This document shows, in pieces, positions 8,558 through 17,406 of a stretch of DNA of 64,000 nucleotides. The stretch covers positions 1 through 64,000 of the forward strand of contig NZ_BCNQ01000012.1 in NCBI RefSeq assembly GCF_001515525.1, written 5' to 3'. The DNA comes from Piscicoccus intestinalis NBRC 104926 (GTDB lineage: Bacteria > Actinomycetota > Actinomycetes > Actinomycetales > Dermatophilaceae). Position 1 is the stretch's first letter. The number at the start of each line of letters is the position of its first letter. The notes below the pieces were generated by a model, which saw only the letters and a program-made list of their open reading frames with translations, was not told the DNA's origin and searched no databases. A program made the translations under genes and the position numbers.

Positions 8558-9592
8558 TCAGCGCTCCTCGGCGTACACCTCCCCGATCTGGCGGCGAGCT
8601 TCGTCCATGATCGCCATCGTCTGCACGGAGTCGGTCAGGGTGCGCAGCGGGGAGGCGGTCTCGCCGGCGGCGACCCGGCGCGCCAGCTCGGCGGCCTGGT
8701 AGTGCAGGCCGCCGGTGTGCGCGACCTTCGGCTCGGTGTACCGCAGCGTGGCCCCGGTGTGGTCGCTGACCGTGAAGTCGCCGGGGATGTAGAAGTCGGG
8801 GTCGAACGTGATCATCGCCTCCTCCCCGCAGATCGCCGCGGTCGTGGGGGTCGGGGAGACGACGCTGGAGTGCAGCAGCGCCTGGGCGTCGCCGGGGTGG
8901 GTGAGCATGATGGCGGTCTGGCCGGTGACGCCGGTAGGCGCCCACGTCGTGCGGGCGATGGCCTCGGTCGGTTCGCCGAGCACCCAGTGCGCGAACGACG
9001 CCGGATAGGTCATGAGATCGAGCATCGGCCCGCCCGCGAGGTCGGGGCGCAGGATGCGGTGATCACCCTCGAAGTACTGGCCGTGGTCGGCGAGCACGGT
9101 GCGCAGCGACCCGAGCACGCCGTCGGCGAGCAGCTGCCGCACGACGTCGAACTTCGGCAGGAACAGGGTCCACAGCGCCTCCATCGCCATGACGCCGGCG
9201 CGAGCCGCCTCCGCCTCGATCTCGCGCGCCTGGTCGGCGTTGAGCGCGATCGGCTTCTCGATGAGCACGTGCTTGCCGGCGCGGATCGCGCGCAGCGCGT
9301 CGGGGTGGTGGAAGTTGTGCGGCGTCGCGACGTAGACGACGTCGACGCCTTCGTCGGCGACCAGCGCGTCGTAGGAGCCGTGCGCGGTCGGCACCTCGAA
9401 GCGGTCGGCGAACGCGGCGGCCGACTCGGTCGAGCGCGAGCCCACGGCGGCGACCCGCTGGGTCGTGTGCTCCCGCAGCGCCTGGGTGAACTGGGAGGCG
9501 ATCCAGCCGGTGCCGAGAATCCCCCAGCGCAGCGGCGGCGCCTGCGTCGGGTCGGGCGTGCGGGCAGCGGGCAGGGATGTCGGAAGAGCCAT
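8558..9592 (-). CDS. Gfo/Idh/MocA family oxidoreductase
   Basis: NAD(P)-dependent sugar or polyol dehydrogenase-like enzyme of 344 aa. The Rossmann motif GILGTGWIAS is at residues 24-33, and KHVLIEKPIAL (EKP at 112-114) holds the family's catalytic-region lysine. The C-terminal half is the alpha/beta substrate domain with DLMTYPASFAHWVLG. ATG at 9592 is chosen: CAGTAT sits 7 nt upstream as a -10 of a leaderless promoter; ATG at 9601 or an upstream GTG are alternatives. It is convergent with the LytR_C gene and divergent from the decarboxylase. Substrate unknown. Confidence 0.87.
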   Translation of the reverse strand: MALPTSLPAARTPDPTQAPPLRWGILGTGWIASQFTQALREHTTQRVAAVGSRSTESAAAFADRFEVPTAHGSYDALVADEGVDVVYVATPHNFHHPDALRAIRAGKHVLIEKPIALNADQAREIEAEAARAGVMAMEALWTLFLPKFDVVRQLLADGVLGSLRTVLADHGQYFEGDHRILRPDLAGGPMLDLMTYPASFAHWVLGEPTEAIARTTWAPTGVTGQTAIMLTHPGDAQALLHSSVVSPTPTTAAICGEEAMITFDPDFYIPGDFTVSDHTGATLRYTEPKVAHTGGLHYQAAELARRVAAGETASPLRTLTDSVQTMAIMDEARRQIGEVYAEER

Positions 9593-9811
9593 GCGCCCCA
9601 TACTGGCCCGATCGCGCGGGCGAGAGTCCTCAAACCACGCGCCTCGGCACCAGCCGCGTCCGCGCCGGAGATTTGACCCGAATGCACCGCTTGGTACCCC
9701 GACCCGGGAGGAAGAGCTGAATCCGGGGGCCATCTAGGGGGTCGCTGCGGCGTCGGCGCGGTCAAAATACTGACCACCCCGGTCCCCCACACAGCGAGGC
9801 GAGACGAGCGA

Positions 9812-12544
9812 ATGCAGATCCACCATGACCTCCCCCGCCGATTGCAGGTCTCGGCGCTGGCCGCGATGGCCAACCCGTCGTCGCAGCGGCTCGACAACTG
9901 GCATCTGCTCGACGACGCGACCCAACAGCTGGCCGCGGTGCACCGGGGCGGATTGGACTACACGAAGGAACGGGAGCGGGTGCGCCGGCTGCTGGAGCGG
10001 CTCGGCTCCTACGAGCGGTTCTGGCTCTACCCCGGACCCAAGGCCCTGGAGGAGCTCACCGGGCTGCTCAACACCATGGACACCGCGTGGCTGTCGCGCA
10101 AGACCTCCCTGTACGTGCGGCTGCTGGCCGAATACGGAGACCGTGCCGCCCTGTTCGACCCCGACCGCAACCTGGAGGACCAGGAGCTCGCCGCCCGGGC
10201 GGCCAACCAGCAGTTCTTCACGGTGTTGCTCGCCGACGACTCCCCGGTCACCGCGCCGGAGGGGCTCGCCGGGGCCCTGCGGGCGCTGCGCCGCCCCGAC
10301 GATCCCGTGATCTACGAGATCCTCGTCGTCCCCAGCGTCGAGGACGCGATCACCGCGGCCGCCCTCAACGGGGAGATCCAGGCGGCGATCATCCGGCACG
10401 ACCTGCCGCTGCGCTCGCGCGACCGGCTCCCGATCATGTCGTACCTGCTCGGTCCGTCGCCGACCGCCGTGGCCACCGATCGCACCTACGACTGGGTGGA
10501 GTGCGGGCAGTGGCTCTCGGAGCTGCGCCCCACCATCGACCTCTATCTGCTCACCGACGAGTCGTTCGTCGTCAGCCACGACGAGGTCGGCAACCGCTAC
10601 GACCGCACGTTCTACCGGCTCAACGACGTCACCGACCTGCACAGCACCGTGTTGCACGGGATCCGCGAACGCTACACGGCGCCGTTCTTCGATGCGCTGC
10701 GCGAGTACGCCGCCTCCCCGATGGGGCAGTTCCACGCGTTGCCGGTGGCGCGCGGCGCGAGCATCTTCAACTCCCGCACCCTGCGCGACATGGGCACCTT
10801 CTACGGCCGCAACATCTTCATGGCCGAGACCTCGTCGACCTCCGGCGGGCTCGATTCGCTGCTCGCGCCCCACGGCACCCTGCGCCAGGCGATGGACAAG
10901 GCCGCCAAGACGTTCAACTCCGACTCCTCGTACTTCGTGACGAACGGCACGTCGACGGCCAACAAGATCGTCGTGCAGTCGCTGACGAATCCCGGCGCGA
11001 TCGTGCTCATCGACCGCAACTGCCACAAGTCCCACCACTACGGGCTCGTGCTCGCCGGCGCCCAGCCGGTCTACCTCGACGCTTATCCGCTGGAGAAGTA
11101 CGCCTTCTACGGCGCGGTGCCGCTGGTGCGCATCAAGGAGGCGCTGCTCACTCTGGAGGCCGAGGGCCGGCTCGACCAGGTGAAGATGCTGCTGCTGACG
11201 AACTGCACGTTCGACGGCGTCGTCTACAACCCGATGCGTGTCATGGAGGAGGTGCTGGCGATCAAGCCGGACATCTGCTTCCTGTGGGACGAGGCGTGGT
11301 TCGCGTACGCGGCCGCCGTGCCGTGGATGCGGCAGCGCACCGCGATGGTCACCGCCCAGCGCCTCGAGGAGAAGCTGAGCAGCGCGGAGTACGCCGAGCA
11401 GTACCGGCTCTGGAAGGAGTCGATGGAGGGCGTGCCGCGCAGCGAGTGGCTGAACCGGCGGCTGCTGCCCGACCCGCGGAACGCACGGGTGCGCGTGTAC
11501 GCGACGCACTCGACGCACAAGTCGCTGTCGGCGCTGCGGCAGTCGTCGATGATCCACGTGCGCGACCAGGACTTCAACCGGCTCGTCGCCGAGCCCTTCG
11601 AGGAGGCCTTTCTCACGCACACCTCGACGTCGCCGAACCAGCAGCTGCTCGCTTCCCTCGACCTGGCTCGTCGGCAGGTCGACATCGAGGGCTTCGACAT
11701 GGTGCGCCGGGCGTACATGATGGCCATGGCGTTCCGGCAGCGGGTGGCCACCGACCCGCTCATCAGCAAGTGGTTCAGCATCGTCACCGAGAGCGAACTC
11801 GTGCCGCCGGACTATCGGGAGTCGATGCGGCCGGGGCCGGGACGGCCGCCGACGCAGATGGGCCGCTGGAACCTCGCGCTGCAGCACGACGAGTTCGTGC
11901 TCGACCCGACTCGGGTGACGCTGTTCGTGGGCCGGACGGGCATGAGCGGGTACGACTTCCGCGAGAAGATCCTCATGCGCGAGTTCGGCATCCAGATCAA
12001 CAAGACGTCGATCAACTCCGTGCTGCTCATCTTCACGATCGGCGTGACGTGGAGCAGCGTGCACTTCCTGCTCGACGCGCTGCGCCGGGCCTGCGAGCAG
12101 TTCGAGCACGAGCGGCAGGCGGCGAGCCGGGCCGAGCACGCGCTCATCGACGCCCGGGTGCAGCGGCTCACCGGTGACCTGCCGGCGCTGCCCGATTTCA
12201 GCAGCTTCGACCCCGCCTTCCAGGTGGGGCACAACAGCCACGACGGCGACATCCGCAAGGCCTTCTACGCGGGCAACGTCGAGGCCGACCGCGAGTACGT
12301 GCCGCTCAGCGAGGCCGCGGCGGGTCCGCGCGACGGGAGGCGGTTGGTCTCCACGACCTTCGTCGTGCCCTACCCGCCCGGGTTCCCGGTGCTCGTGCCC
12401 GGCCAGGCGATCTCGCCCGAGATCGTCGACTTTCTCCTCGGCGTCGACGTGCACGAGATCCACGGCTATCAGCCGAACCTCGGTCTGTCGGTCTTCACCG
12501 AGGAGTCGCTGGTCCGGCGCGAAGCCAACCCCTCGATGCGCTGA
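9812..12544 (+). CDS. Long Orn/Lys/Arg decarboxylase-family PLP enzyme
   Basis: Fold-type I PLP enzyme of 910 aa, longer than the usual 490-760 aa of bacterial Orn/Lys/Arg decarboxylases. The PLP site is clear: FVTNGTSTANK (from residue 375), WDEAWFAYAA with Asp493 to bind the pyridine nitrogen, and STHKSLSALRQ with Lys570 for the Schiff base. The C-terminal part (VPYPPGFPVLVPGQ) matches the decarboxylase C-domain. The first about 330 residues include a region (VIYEILVVPSVEDAITAAALNGEIQAAIIRHDL) reminiscent of a wing/regulatory domain. The reaction is probably amino-acid decarboxylation, but substrate is not certain. The gene stands alone and ends at a hairpin shared with gltS. Confidence 0.82.
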   Translation: MQIHHDLPRRLQVSALAAMANPSSQRLDNWHLLDDATQQLAAVHRGGLDYTKERERVRRLLERLGSYERFWLYPGPKALEELTGLLNTMDTAWLSRKTSLYVRLLAEYGDRAALFDPDRNLEDQELAARAANQQFFTVLLADDSPVTAPEGLAGALRALRRPDDPVIYEILVVPSVEDAITAAALNGEIQAAIIRHDLPLRSRDRLPIMSYLLGPSPTAVATDRTYDWVECGQWLSELRPTIDLYLLTDESFVVSHDEVGNRYDRTFYRLNDVTDLHSTVLHGIRERYTAPFFDALREYAASPMGQFHALPVARGASIFNSRTLRDMGTFYGRNIFMAETSSTSGGLDSLLAPHGTLRQAMDKAAKTFNSDSSYFVTNGTSTANKIVVQSLTNPGAIVLIDRNCHKSHHYGLVLAGAQPVYLDAYPLEKYAFYGAVPLVRIKEALLTLEAEGRLDQVKMLLLTNCTFDGVVYNPMRVMEEVLAIKPDICFLWDEAWFAYAAAVPWMRQRTAMVTAQRLEEKLSSAEYAEQYRLWKESMEGVPRSEWLNRRLLPDPRNARVRVYATHSTHKSLSALRQSSMIHVRDQDFNRLVAEPFEEAFLTHTSTSPNQQLLASLDLARRQVDIEGFDMVRRAYMMAMAFRQRVATDPLISKWFSIVTESELVPPDYRESMRPGPGRPPTQMGRWNLALQHDEFVLDPTRVTLFVGRTGMSGYDFREKILMREFGIQINKTSINSVLLIFTIGVTWSSVHFLLDALRRACEQFEHERQAASRAEHALIDARVQRLTGDLPALPDFSSFDPAFQVGHNSHDGDIRKAFYAGNVEADREYVPLSEAAAGPRDGRRLVSTTFVVPYPPGFPVLVPGQAISPEIVDFLLGVDVHEIHGYQPNLGLSVFTEESLVRREANPSMR

Positions 12545-12559
12545 CCCCACCCCACCACT

Positions 12560-12633
12560 GGCCGAAGGCTGCCCTCTCAGTCGGGGGCTAGGGTTGCGGC
12601 ACGAGCCCTCGACCGAAAAAGCAGCCTTCGGCC
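12560..12633. terminator. Inverted repeat between convergent genes, probable bidirectional terminator
   Basis: GGCCGAAGGCTGC at 12560-12572 pairs perfectly (13 bp) with GCAGCCTTCGGCC at 12621-12633, with a 48-nt spacer. It lies between the stops of the decarboxylase gene and gltS. GAAAAA precedes the right arm. There is no long T-tract, so termination is inferred from position and stem. Confidence 0.55.
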
Positions 12634-12647
12634 GTGTGGTTTCGCGG

Positions 12648-14096
12648 TTAGACGGACTCGCGCTCGGCCTCGCGTTCGGCGGCGGCGGCCTGTTTCATGC
12701 GGCGGCCGAAGATCAGCAGGCCGGAGGCGACCGCGACGACGAACACGACGGCCATCGCGATGAACAGCGGCCACGGGCCGGTCGCGTAGATGATCGGGAT
12801 CGCCGCGGCGGTGACCAGACCGCCTCCGAAGAAGGGCTCGAAGACGAGCTGCTTGTAGCCGAACGCCTCGAACGCCGGCGACTTGGCCTCCGGGTCGGTG
12901 ATGCGCATGAGGATGAGGCCGGTGGCGGTGACGCCCATCGACTGGCCGAAGTCGCCGATGCCGCGCTCGAACCAGTAGCGCGGGATGATCCGCGGCGCGA
13001 GCCACCAGAACATCGCGCAGTTGAACAAGATTCCGGCGATGGCCAGGATGATGAACGGACCGATGTTCTCGCCGATCGCCTGCAGCGACAGGGTGGCCAG
13101 CGCGCTGACGATGAGCGCGTCGAGCGCCAGCCCCTGGATCCGCAGCATGATCTGGTGGTCGATAAGGTAGTCGACACCCAGCTTGACCGCGATGATCTGC
13201 AGGATGACGCCGCCGAGCAACGCGAGCGGGAACAGCGGCACGTGCTCGAACAGCTCGAACGTCTGCGCGTACGTCTGCTGCTCGATCCACTTCAGCGACT
13301 CCAGGATGCACCAGCCGATGAGGATCGCCACGCAGACGATCGCGGCGTGCAGGCTCAGCGGCTCGATCGAGGAGGGGCGGCTGGTCATCTGGCCGGCCGG
13401 GTAGTTCTCGTCGTGGCGGAACAGGCCGCGCTGCTCCTCCAGAGACATCGTGGCGTCGCCGGAGATGAATTCCGTGTGGCCGCGCCGGGCCCCGATGTTG
13501 ATGAAGATGATGCCGAGGATCACGCCGGAGACGATGCCGACGGTGGCCAGTCCGAGCGCGAGGTCGGCGCCGGTCTCGAAGCCGAGGCTCTCCATCGAGC
13601 CGCGCATGCCGGCCGCGGTGCCGTGGCCGCCCTCGAAGCCGATCTCGATGAGCGCGCCCGCCATCGGGGTCATCGAGAACACCGGCACGAGCACGAGGAT
13701 CGCCAGCAGCAGCCCGACGACGTACTGACCGGAACCGAACGCGACACCGAGCGAGAGCTGCGGCCCGACGAGCGTGGCCGCGCGTTTGGGAGTCGGGATC
13801 TCGTGACCGAGGAACAGGGTCGCGAAGACGACCGTGATGAGCAGCCCCGGCAGGGCCGACCACGTGTCGAGCATCGCCTCGGTGAACAGCCCCGCCTCTG
13901 CGAACCCGTCGAAGCCGGCCCGGGCGGCCAGCGCCCCGAAGACCTGCGGGCCGAGCATCAGCAGGATGAACCCGGCGACGATCGAACTGGGCAGGAACAG
14001 CCGTTGCACCCAGCGCGTCTTGACGCGGATGTACTTACCGAGCAGCAGGAACAGGCCCAGGATCAGCAGGGCGAAACCGACCGCGTCCGGACTCAT
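12648..14096 (-). CDS. gltS: Sodium/glutamate symporter (GltS family)
   Basis: A 482-residue polytopic membrane protein of the glutamate:Na+ symporter family, importing glutamate with sodium. Two inverted halves are seen, each with a Gly-rich re-entrant motif: GFEGGHGTAAGMRGSME in the first and IGDFGQSMGVTATGLILMR in the second. It is longer than E. coli GltS (401 aa), partly from a loop with charged residues in mid-protein and a charged C-terminus (EREAERESV). ATG at 14096 has GAAGGGAGATCCCC upstream. It is a single transcription unit. Confidence 0.88.
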   Translation of the reverse strand: MSPDAVGFALLILGLFLLLGKYIRVKTRWVQRLFLPSSIVAGFILLMLGPQVFGALAARAGFDGFAEAGLFTEAMLDTWSALPGLLITVVFATLFLGHEIPTPKRAATLVGPQLSLGVAFGSGQYVVGLLLAILVLVPVFSMTPMAGALIEIGFEGGHGTAAGMRGSMESLGFETGADLALGLATVGIVSGVILGIIFINIGARRGHTEFISGDATMSLEEQRGLFRHDENYPAGQMTSRPSSIEPLSLHAAIVCVAILIGWCILESLKWIEQQTYAQTFELFEHVPLFPLALLGGVILQIIAVKLGVDYLIDHQIMLRIQGLALDALIVSALATLSLQAIGENIGPFIILAIAGILFNCAMFWWLAPRIIPRYWFERGIGDFGQSMGVTATGLILMRITDPEAKSPAFEAFGYKQLVFEPFFGGGLVTAAAIPIIYATGPWPLFIAMAVVFVVAVASGLLIFGRRMKQAAAAEREAERESV

Positions 14097-14242
14097 GGGG
14101 ATCTCCCTTCGAACGAGTTCCCCTCACACTCCCAGCGGTCGCGTGCGGCGGGCATTCCGTCCGCACACCCAAACCGGGCGAACCGACACCCACCTGGGGG
14201 TGGATGCCTCAACCCGAAGGCCCGTGGCGGGCGGCGCGGCCG
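14097..14242. other. Intergenic, no recognised feature
   Basis: Short spacer upstream of gltS and downstream of ybaK. It holds the gltS ribosome-binding site (near 14100-14110) and probably its promoter; I see no repeat or further gene. Confidence 0.5.
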
Positions 14243-14764
14243 CTACCCCTGGTCGGCGGCCACCTGCGCGACGGTGCCGCCGGTGAGCGCGACGAGTTCG
14301 TCGAAGGTGAGGCGGCACATCGCGGGCTTGATCCCGGCTCCGGCCCACAGCTCGCCGTAGCCAGCGAGGTCGGCGTCGACGACGGTGCGCAGCGGGGCGG
14401 GGTGGCCGACGGGCGCGCAGCCACCGACGACCTGCCCGGTGGCGGCCTGCACGGTCGCGGCGTCGGCGCGCCGCAGCCGGTCGACGCCGAACAGCGCGCC
14501 GGCGCGGGCCACGTCGACCCGGTGCGCGCCGCTGGCCAGCACGAGCACCGGCTCCCCGTCGGCGGTGAACACGAGGCTGTTGGCAATCGCCCCGACCTCG
14601 CAGCCGAGCTTGTCCGCGGCGGCGACCGCGGTCGGCACCTCGTCGTCGAAGACGACGATCCGGTCGGTCAGCCCCGCCGACTCCAAGACCTCTCGCACCC
14701 GCCCCAGCGCCGCATCGCCAGTGTCGCCGGTGTCGTGCGTGTCGTGCGTGTCGTGCCCACCCAT
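14243..14764 (-). CDS. ybaK: YbaK/EbsC family aminoacyl-tRNA deacylase-like protein
   Basis: The core (residues about 20-173) is the YbaK/EbsC fold, which hydrolyses mischarged aminoacyl-tRNAs such as Cys-tRNA-Pro: CEVGAIANSLVFTADGEPVLVLASGAHRVD and GQVVGGCAPVGHPAPLRTVVDADL with the conserved Gly-rich GGxxPxGH motif. The first 18 residues are a tandem repeat (GHDTHDTHDTGDTGD) reflecting a 9-bp DNA repeat, not part of the fold. ATG at 14764 has GGAGGCGGAA upstream. It lies 39 bp after the amylase-like gene, so the two may be co-transcribed. Confidence 0.87.
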   Translation of the reverse strand: MGGHDTHDTHDTGDTGDAALGRVREVLESAGLTDRIVVFDDEVPTAVAAADKLGCEVGAIANSLVFTADGEPVLVLASGAHRVDVARAGALFGVDRLRRADAATVQAATGQVVGGCAPVGHPAPLRTVVDADLAGYGELWAGAGIKPAMCRLTFDELVALTGGTVAQVAADQG

Positions 14765-14803
14765 GCGTTCCGCCTCCGCGTCGTCGGTCGTACCGCGGGC
14801 AGA

Positions 14804-16057
14804 CTAGCCGCCGTGCGAGAAGTGCACCTCGTCGCCGCTGCTCACCCGAGCGGAGCCGGTCGCGGCGTCGAGCTCGACGAGCACCCGGCCGGGGCCGTCG
14901 GGGTCGCTGACCGTGTAGGCGATCTGCTCGTTGCTCAGCTCGCCCACCTCGATGCGGCCGCGGTGCAGCCACGGCTGGCGCCGGCGCAGGCCGATGAGGT
15001 GGCGGTGCACGTGCAGCATCCAGGGGGCGGTACCGCCTCCGTCGGGCAGGTCGGCCGGGGTGGCGGGGTATTCGGGGCGGATCTCGTCGTCGCCGCCGAT
15101 GCGTTCCTCCTTGATGCCGGTGAGCCCGCGCTCGTCGCCGTAGTAGACGCACGGGATGCCCGGCAGGGTCAGCAGCACGGTCGTGGCCAGCACCGCCGCC
15201 TGCGGACCGACCCGGGAGACGATGCGGGTCACATCGTGGTTGCCGATGAACGTCGTCGGCTCGAAGTGCGCGCAGAACTCGCCGTGCCGCTTCAGGGCGT
15301 GGGCCAGCTCGAAGAAGTTCGCGTCGTTCAGGCTCGACCAGATCGCCTTCCACAGCTCGTACTGGGTGAGGGAGTCCCAGCCGCACTGGCGCACGAGGTC
15401 GACGTAGTCGCCGTGGATGACCTCGCCGAAGACGAACGCCTCCGGGTGGCGTTCGCGCACCCGCGCCATGACCGGCGCCCAGAACTGCGGCGGCACGGCG
15501 TAGGCGGCGTCGAGACGCCACCCGTCGGCGCCCCGGTCGAGCCAGTACGTCATCGCGTCGGCGACGAACTCGGCGGTCTGCGGGCTGTCGTGGTTGAGCG
15601 AGACGAGGTCGCCGTGACCCTCGAAGACGTGTGGAGCCGGGCCGTCCGGCGCGTCGAAGTCGATGCGGAACAGGCGGGCGGCGTCGCTGTCGGGCCCCTG
15701 CTCGAGGGCCGCCCGGTAGGCGGGGTGCGCGGAGCCGACGTGATTGAAGACGCCGTCGAGGACCAGCCTGATGCCGCGGTCGTGGCACTCGCGCACGAGG
15801 ATGTCGAAGTCCTCGTCGTCGCCGAGCCGCGGGTCGATGCGGCGGTGGTCGGTGGTGTCGTAGCCATGGCTGGTCGAGGCGAAGATCGGCCCGAGCAGCA
15901 GCACGTTCGCGCCGAGCTCGATGACGTAGTCGAGCCACGGCACGAGGTCACGCAACCGCCGATGCGGAGTCGGGTCGGCCGGCACGTCGCGCACGGGCGC
16001 CCCGAGGAACCCCAGCGGGTAGACGTGCCAGCAGATCGCATGCTCGGTCCAGGTCAT
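14804..16057 (-). CDS. GH13 alpha-amylase family glycosidase
   Basis: Cytoplasmic (no signal peptide) 417-aa glycoside hydrolase family 13 enzyme. All catalytic residues are present: region II GWRLDAAYA with nucleophile Asp183, region III VFGEVIHG with acid/base Glu212, region IV FIGNHDVTR with Asp275, and region I DGVFNHVG at 101-108. It is short, with few additional domains, similar to intracellular oligo-glucosidases. ATG at 16057 (MTWTEHAICWHVYPLGF) is chosen because the fold's first strand starts immediately after; an upstream frame to 16102 exists. Substrate not determined. Confidence 0.87.
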   Translation of the reverse strand: MTWTEHAICWHVYPLGFLGAPVRDVPADPTPHRRLRDLVPWLDYVIELGANVLLLGPIFASTSHGYDTTDHRRIDPRLGDDEDFDILVRECHDRGIRLVLDGVFNHVGSAHPAYRAALEQGPDSDAARLFRIDFDAPDGPAPHVFEGHGDLVSLNHDSPQTAEFVADAMTYWLDRGADGWRLDAAYAVPPQFWAPVMARVRERHPEAFVFGEVIHGDYVDLVRQCGWDSLTQYELWKAIWSSLNDANFFELAHALKRHGEFCAHFEPTTFIGNHDVTRIVSRVGPQAAVLATTVLLTLPGIPCVYYGDERGLTGIKEERIGGDDEIRPEYPATPADLPDGGGTAPWMLHVHRHLIGLRRRQPWLHRGRIEVGELSNEQIAYTVSDPDGPGRVLVELDAATGSARVSSGDEVHFSHGG

Positions 16058-16212
16058 CCCCCCATGGTCCCCTACCCGTCCGCGTCCCGACACCCACCCC
16101 AACCGACGCGTCGCCTTCGCTCGACGTCTCGACAGCTGCTCAACGTCGCACGCCGTCCCTCACCGCCACCCCGCTCGAAACTGCACGCGCCTCCGGACGT
16201 CACGACCCTCAA

Positions 16213-16272
16213 AACTGCGTGTCGTGGTGAAGACTGCGACATGAACCGCAGTCGCGACCACGACACGCAGTT
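16213..16272. repeat. Family C nested-hairpin element, copy 1 (60 bp)
   Basis: AACTGCGTGTCGTGGT at 16213-16228 pairs perfectly with ACCACGACACGCAGTT at 16257-16272. Inside is a second stem, GACTGCG (16232-16238) with CGCAGTC (16247-16253). A second copy of the same 60-bp length is at 27427-27486, and both are followed by GCGAGGGGTCG. It lies between the GH13 gene's start and the convergent-side DUF2237 stop. Confidence 0.8.
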
Positions 16273-16312
16273 CTCAGCGAGGGGTCGGCGGGGTTCGGCG
16301 GACGCTGTGGGG

Positions 16313-16708
16313 TCAGCTCAGCAGGGTGGCGGGGTCGTCGGGCACGTCGACGGCGTAGGGCCGCAGCACGTCGAGGGAGACGACCTCGAGGGCCTGGGCG
16401 TTGGTCGCCGCGAGCACGACGGGCGCCGCGCGCCCCTCCTGATGCGCCTGCAGCCAGCGGACCGCGACGACGCACCAGCGGTCCCCCGGCTGCAGTCCCG
16501 GGAAGCCCCACTGCGGCCGCGGGGTCAGCAGATCGTTGCCGACCCGGTATTGGTGCTCGAGAAACTCGGCCGTCGCCACCACGCAGATCGTGTGGCTGCC
16601 GATGTCGTCCGGGCCCCACGTGCAGGAGCCGTCGCGGTAGAAACCGGTGACCGGTTCGGTGCCGCATTGCTCCAGCGGCCCGCCGAGCACGTTGCGCTGC
16701 GCCGTCAT
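16313..16708 (-). CDS. DUF2237 family protein
   Basis: Small soluble protein (131 aa) with the family pattern NVLGGPLEQCGTEPVTGFYRDGSC at its start, then GSHTICVVATAEFLEHQYRVGNDLLTP and FPGLQPGDRWCVVAVRWLQA. DUF2237 proteins have no established function. ATG at 16708 is chosen because TACGTT lies 7 nt upstream, consistent with a leaderless promoter; the earlier ATG at 16717 overlaps that hexamer. Confidence 0.85.
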   Translation of the reverse strand: MTAQRNVLGGPLEQCGTEPVTGFYRDGSCTWGPDDIGSHTICVVATAEFLEHQYRVGNDLLTPRPQWGFPGLQPGDRWCVVAVRWLQAHQEGRAAPVVLAATNAQALEVVSLDVLRPYAVDVPDDPATLLS

Positions 16709-16758
16709 ACGCCCCAACGTAGCGGCGGCGGCCGCTCCCGGCTGGGCGTCGGCGAGAC

Positions 16759-16820
16759 CCCCGAAGAGCGTGGTAAATCTGCCGCGTCTGCCCGGGCGAA
16801 TCTCCCACTATCTTTCGGGG
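16759..16820. repeat. Family B hairpin, copy 2
   Basis: Begins CCCCGAAGAGCGTGGTAAAT and ends TTTCGGGG; the arms pair imperfectly around the middle. The reverse complement contains GGCAGACGCGGCAGATTTAC, shared with copies 1 and 3. Intergenic, just upstream of the DUF2237 gene and downstream of the SRPBCC gene. Confidence 0.7.
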
Positions 16821-16892
16821 TCCCGACCCCGAAGCCGCTGACCCCGGCGAGACCCCGCCGCAGACCCCTGCGAGACCCCGGCGGTGCGCGGC

Positions 16893-17363
16893 TCAGCGGG
16901 CTTCGACGAGCGCGGCGAGGCGATCGATCGAGGCGGCGAGCGTCTCGGGCGTGTTGCGCCGGGCGCGCTCGAGGCGGGTCTCGTCGGTCAGCTGCGACCA
17001 GTCGTAGGTGTGCCGCACCAGCGTGCGCTCACCCTCGAGCGGCTCCAGCTCCCAACGCCACAGGTGCCCGGGCTGAGGGCGTCCGACTTCGCTGGGGCGC
17101 CAGGCGATTCGGCGGCCCTCCGCGAACTCCTCCACGTGGTTCTCGCGCACGGCGCCGGTGGTCAGCGTCATCGTGAAGACGTCGCCGACGGCCCGCACCC
17201 GCTGCCCGGAGTCGGCCGTCGCGAGGTTGTCGTTGCCGTCCCACTCCGGTTGCCGGGCGGGGTCGGCGATGAGGTCGAAGATCGCGGCCGCGGGCGCGTC
17301 GACGACGCGTTCGGCGCTGACCACTCGCGGCGCGGAGCCGCTCGAGGCTGATTCATCGGTCAT
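16893..17363 (-). CDS. SRPBCC/START-like protein (polyketide cyclase family)
   Basis: A 156-residue protein of the Bet v1-like SRPBCC superfamily: VSAERVVDAPAAAIFDLIADPARQPEWDGNDN at the start, then a run of beta strands and a C-terminal helix TPETLAASIDRLAALVE. These proteins form a hydrophobic pocket and bind or modify lipophilic ligands; no specific role can be set. ATG at 17363 is chosen over the longer frame to 17450, whose extra residues are non-homologous. It lies 43 bp after the serine hydrolase stop and may be co-transcribed with it. Confidence 0.85.
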   Translation of the reverse strand: MTDESASSGSAPRVVSAERVVDAPAAAIFDLIADPARQPEWDGNDNLATADSGQRVRAVGDVFTMTLTTGAVRENHVEEFAEGRRIAWRPSEVGRPQPGHLWRWELEPLEGERTLVRHTYDWSQLTDETRLERARRNTPETLAASIDRLAALVEAR

Positions 17364-17406
17364 GACGGCATCCTCACACGGCCCGCCGACACCGCCGCGC
17401 CGGAAT

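Noticed and set aside
9734-12550. 938-codon open frame on the - strand opposite the decarboxylase
   Set aside because: Composition is His/Arg/Val/Gly-rich as expected from antisense of a high-GC gene; no domain is seen and the PLP gene on the other strand is unequivocal.
12560-12633. Convergent inverted repeat as a member of the dispersed families
   Set aside because: Arms share no sequence with A, B or C; position between stops suits a terminator.
16209-16808. Open frames running through family C and B elements (e.g. 16209-16808 on the - strand)
   Set aside because: The translated repeat recurs in unrelated frames, which shows repeats, not protein, are conserved.
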